From Streptomyces shenzhenensis (lineage in GTDB: Bacteria > Actinomycetota > Actinomycetes > Streptomycetales > Streptomycetaceae), in contig NZ_JAJONF010000025.1 of the NCBI RefSeq assembly GCF_021462265.1, forward strand, positions 1 to 64,000: DNA of 64,000 bases, given 5' to 3'. Under the pieces are notes generated by a model. The model was not told where the DNA came from and searched no databases. It saw only the letters and a program-made list of their open reading frames with translations. The stretch's first letter is position 1. Each line of letters opens with the position of its first letter. Below are positions 61,556 through 64,000 of this stretch, piece after piece. A program made the position numbers and the translations under genes.

Positions 61556-62977
61556 GTGAGTGCTTCCCGGCGTAGTGGGGCCACCGACGAGCTGGGGCCC
61601 GACGAGCCCGAGCCGGAACCGGGGCGGGATGCTCCGGAGGACTCGGGCGGCTTTGACCTGCTCGCCGCGCTGCTCGACGGCATGGACGCGGCGCTGTGCG
61701 CCTTCGACGCGGACGGTTTCGTCACCCACTGGAACCGTGAGGCCGAGCGGATCCTGGGGTGGACGGCGGCCGAGGCGGTGGGCCGGCACGGGTTCGCCGG
61801 GTGGGCGGTGCGCGAGGCGGACGCGGACGAGGTCGAGGGGCGGTTGCTGTCGGCCATGCGCGCCCCGGGGCGGCAGGTGCACGAGTTCGCGCTGGTCACG
61901 AAGGACGGCGGGCGGGTGCTCGTACGGACGCAGTCGGCGGCGGTGCGCGGGCCGGACGGGAAGCCGGCCGGCGTGTACTGCGCGTTCAGCGAGGTGCACG
62001 CGCAGATCGACCTGGAGCGGTCGATCGCGCTGAGCGAGGCGCTGTTCGAGGACGCGGCCTGGGGTGTCGTGGTCGTGGACGCCGATCTGCGGCCCGCGGT
62101 GGTCAACGCATATGCCGCGCGGGCGCTCGGTATCGGCCGGACGTCGGCGCTCGGGCGGCCGCTCGGGGAGTTGCTCGCGCTGGGTGTGGAGGATCTGGAG
62201 AGCGCGCTGACGCATGTGCTGGCCGAGGGGGCGCCGCCCGCGCCGGCCGACATGTGGGTGAGCGTGCGCACGGCGGAGGGCGAGCAGCGGCGCTGCTGGC
62301 GGTCGGGGTTCCTGCGGCTGGCGTCGCCGCTCACGGAGGAGCCGGTGCCGCTCGGGGTCGGCTGGCTGTTCCAGGACGTCACGGAGGCCAAGCACGTCGA
62401 GCAGGAGGCCGCGACGCTGCGCTTCCGGGCGAACCAGCTGCATCGCGCGGCCCGTGCGGCCGCCGAGTGCGAGGATCCGGCGGAGGCGGCCACCGTCCAT
62501 CTGGACTTCGCGCTGGCCGGGTTCGCCGACCACGCGGTGATCGACCGGGTGGTGGGAGGGTCCCGCGCCGACGGGGAGGTGGGGCCGGTCCGGCTGGTGC
62601 GGATCGCGGCCACGCCGTCCGGGACGCCGGGGCCGAGCATGCTGACGGGCTCGGCGGGGCTGCCGGTGCGCTACGAGGAGGGGCATCCGGCGTTGCAGTG
62701 CGTGGTGCGGGCCGGGAGTGTCCGGGCGGACGCCGGTTCGGTGCCGCCGGACCGGGCGCGGGCCTGGGCGCTGGACCGGCAGTGGCCGGGTGACGCGGTG
62801 CACGCGTTGTGCGCGGTGCTGCGCAGCCGGGGGCGGACGCTGGGCGTGGTGACGTTCCTGCGCGGGGCGGGTCGTACCCGCTTCGAGCGCGCGGACGCGA
62901 CGTACGCCGAGGACGTGGCGGTCCGTGTCGCGACCGCGCTGGATCTCGCCCATCTCGCGAAGGACCGGCCGCAGTAG
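61556..62977 (+). CDS. PAS and GAF sensor protein
   Basis: This protein of about 473 residues has two PAS domains: about 40-155 (FDLLAALLDGMDAALCAFDADGFVTHWNREAERILGW) and about 165-290 (SEALFEDAAWGVVVVDADLRPAVVNAYAARALGIG). A C-terminal GAF-like domain follows (about 305-470; LRFRANQLHRAARAAAECEDPAEAATVHLDFALAGFADHAVID). The GAF part matches the input half of Streptomyces PP2C (SpoIIE-type) phosphatases, but no phosphatase, kinase or other output domain follows. It may be truncated or work as a partner. Start uncertain: GTG 61556, ATG 61544 or ATG 61496. Confidence 0.82.
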   Translation: MSASRRSGATDELGPDEPEPEPGRDAPEDSGGFDLLAALLDGMDAALCAFDADGFVTHWNREAERILGWTAAEAVGRHGFAGWAVREADADEVEGRLLSAMRAPGRQVHEFALVTKDGGRVLVRTQSAAVRGPDGKPAGVYCAFSEVHAQIDLERSIALSEALFEDAAWGVVVVDADLRPAVVNAYAARALGIGRTSALGRPLGELLALGVEDLESALTHVLAEGAPPAPADMWVSVRTAEGEQRRCWRSGFLRLASPLTEEPVPLGVGWLFQDVTEAKHVEQEAATLRFRANQLHRAARAAAECEDPAEAATVHLDFALAGFADHAVIDRVVGGSRADGEVGPVRLVRIAATPSGTPGPSMLTGSAGLPVRYEEGHPALQCVVRAGSVRADAGSVPPDRARAWALDRQWPGDAVHALCAVLRSRGRTLGVVTFLRGAGRTRFERADATYAEDVAVRVATALDLAHLAKDRPQ

Positions 62978-62985
62978 CGGTCCGT

Positions 62986-63741
62986 TCAGCGCTGGTAGAA
63001 GATCCGGTCGCGGTACTCCGCGAACACGCGGGCGTTCCATTCGTGGCCGCCGTCGACGTTGCCGGAGCGCAGCAGCGGGGGTTCGGTGCCGCGGTCGGCG
63101 AGGGTGGCCGCGGTGGTGGCGAGGACCGCCTGGAGCAGGGCGCTGGTGACGACGGTGGAGGCGGGTGCGAAGGGCGCCGGGATGGTGTCGAGGGTGAGTT
63201 CGGCGTCCCCGACGGCGATCTTCGAGTCGAGGACGACGTCGCAGTGGTCCTTGAGGTAGGTGCCGGAGGTGTGCCGGGAGGTGGTCTGGGCGGCGTACGC
63301 CACCGATGTCACGCCGATGACCTTGACGCCGCGCCGGCGGGCCTCGACGGCCATCTCGACGGGCAGGGCGTTGCGGCCCGACAGGGAGATGATCAGGAGG
63401 GCGTCGCCGGTGCGCAGGGGTGAGGTGTCGAGGACGGCGGTGGCGAGTCCGTCGACGCGTTCGAGGCGGGAGCCGAGGGTGGCGGGCATGACGTCGACGC
63501 CGACGAGGCCGGGGGCGGCGAGGAGGTTCATGAGGGCGAGGCCGCCGGCGCGGTAGACGACGTCCTGGGCGGCGAGGGAGGAGTGGCCGGCGCCGAAGGC
63601 GAACAGCCGGCCGCCGGAGGTGACGGTGTCGGCGAGGAGGGTGCCTGCGGCGGTGATGGCACCGGCCTCCTCGTCGCGGACCCGTTGCAGGAGGCCGATG
63701 GCGGCGTCGAAGAACAGGTCGGCGGGCGTGCCGTCGCTCAT
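62986..63741 (-). CDS. SIS-domain protein (UPF0309 type)
   Basis: This 251-residue sugar-isomerase-domain protein has the phosphosugar-binding pattern GGRLFAFGAGHSSLAAQDVVYRAGG, ALLIISLSGRNALPVEMAVEARRRGVKVIGVTS and CDVVLDSKIAVGDAELTL. Such proteins bind or isomerise sugar phosphates, often amino sugars (GlcNAc-6-P, MurNAc-6-P), or are regulators. The AAGGGGC site lies before ATG 63741. Control by the amino-sugar repressor DasR is suggested by the box at 63798. It ends 9 bases from the convergent PAS/GAF gene. Confidence 0.87.
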   Translation of the reverse strand: MSDGTPADLFFDAAIGLLQRVRDEEAGAITAAGTLLADTVTSGGRLFAFGAGHSSLAAQDVVYRAGGLALMNLLAAPGLVGVDVMPATLGSRLERVDGLATAVLDTSPLRTGDALLIISLSGRNALPVEMAVEARRRGVKVIGVTSVAYAAQTTSRHTSGTYLKDHCDVVLDSKIAVGDAELTLDTIPAPFAPASTVVTSALLQAVLATTAATLADRGTEPPLLRSGNVDGGHEWNARVFAEYRDRIFYQR

Positions 63742-63797
63742 GCGGTGCCCCTTCGCAGCGTCAGCGTGGGTGTCTGTGCCTGTGTCGCCGATCACCC

Positions 63798-63813
63798 TCA
63801 GGTCTGGACCAGG
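63798..63813 (-). promoter_or_regulatory. candidate DasR box (dre)
   Basis: TCAGGTCTGGACCAGG matches 12 of 16 positions of the dre consensus ACTGGTCTAGACCAGT and is nearly palindromic. It lies 57-72 bases upstream of the SIS gene start, a normal operator position. Confidence 0.5.
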
Positions 63814-63923
63814 GTGGTGTCAATACGGCCGGGGGTCCGTGCGGGTGGTGGGTACCGCGGTGGGGTGGGGCGCTTGCCTCGTGGGTCCTCGGGGCACGGT
63901 GGAGGCACGACTGCCCGCGGCCG

Positions 63924-63964
63924 CAGTGCCCTTCGGGGGCGCGGGGAACCGCGCGGCCGGCTCC
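63924..63964. repeat. interspersed repeat, short (type B), diverged
   Basis: CGCAGTGCCCTTCGGGGGCGC, then GGGGAACCGCGCGGCCGGCTCC: same layout as the copy at 19866 with more changes. It is preceded by CACGACTGCCCGCGGCC, a string also found next to the copy at 12273. Confidence 0.5.
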
Positions 63965-64000
63965 CACCGGCCCGCAGGTGGGCGAGGGCCCGTGCCCCGT

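Overview
The window is a 64-kb stretch of a Streptomyces chromosome. Base composition is about 70% GC with strong third-position G/C, GTG and TTG starts are frequent, and gene content and order follow the core-chromosome region I know in S. coelicolor as roughly SCO4320-SCO4393 (csp, mqnD/mqnB, serC, acyl-CoA carboxylase, the cinnamate/4-coumarate CoA ligase, citA, pdxH). Parts of the order (helicase-associated protein, csp, DUF2771, MFS, DUF3027, MarR, serC, citA) also resemble the Mycobacterium tuberculosis Rv0862c-Rv0908 region as I recall it, so this looks like an old actinobacterial backbone with young insertions. Locus numbers are from memory and were not checked.

Layout. 0.3-7.7 kb: exported protein, large helicase-associated/WYL protein, a membrane-anchored PstS-like protein, a HAAS-type membrane protein and a HAD phosphatase. 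7.7-12.1 kb: cold-shock protein with a structured leader, the translationally coupled menaquinone (futalosine) genes mqnB-mqnD, a DUF2771 lipoprotein and an MFS exporter. 12.6-19.9 kb: DUF3027 protein, a sacsin/Hsp90-type GHKL ATPase and three tandem DUF5707-like secreted paralogues, two of which share an ECF-like promoter. 19.9-28.8 kb: CtpE-like P-type ATPase, purine permease, a MarR/MFS pair with a clear operator, ThpR-type phosphodiesterase and aldo/keto reductase. 28.9-39.1 kb: VOC protein, Uma2 protein, secreted proteins, a GH5-CBM2 cellulase with a CebR-like box, serC, and a large FAD/Fe-S oxidoreductase with internal microsatellites. 39.3-45.7 kb: a 42-aa Lys/Pro protein with a textbook terminator, an ABC exporter, a DMT transporter and a two-gene His-rich metal-permease operon.

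46.2-56.4 kb is a tight, mostly overlapping operon: TIGR03084 protein, AtuA homologue, acyl-CoA carboxylase beta and alpha, acyl-CoA dehydrogenase, CoA ligase, enoyl-CoA hydratase and TetR. Together these can activate, dehydrogenate, carboxylate and hydrate a branched or isoprenoid acyl group, in parallel to the Pseudomonas Atu/Liu pathways. It is followed by citA, pdxH, a candidate standalone small RNA, ridA, a GNAT gene destroyed by a TnpB-type insertion sequence plus two frameshifts, a PAS/GAF sensor and a SIS-domain protein with a DasR-like box.

Across the window the intergenic DNA carries families of short interspersed palindromic repeats. One has two interior versions between constant ends, and it sometimes supplies 3'-end hairpins or even a stop codon. 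Several gene relics (Uma2, GNAT, SDR, a frameshifted unknown) show active decay. No CRISPR array, prophage, rRNA or tRNA was seen.
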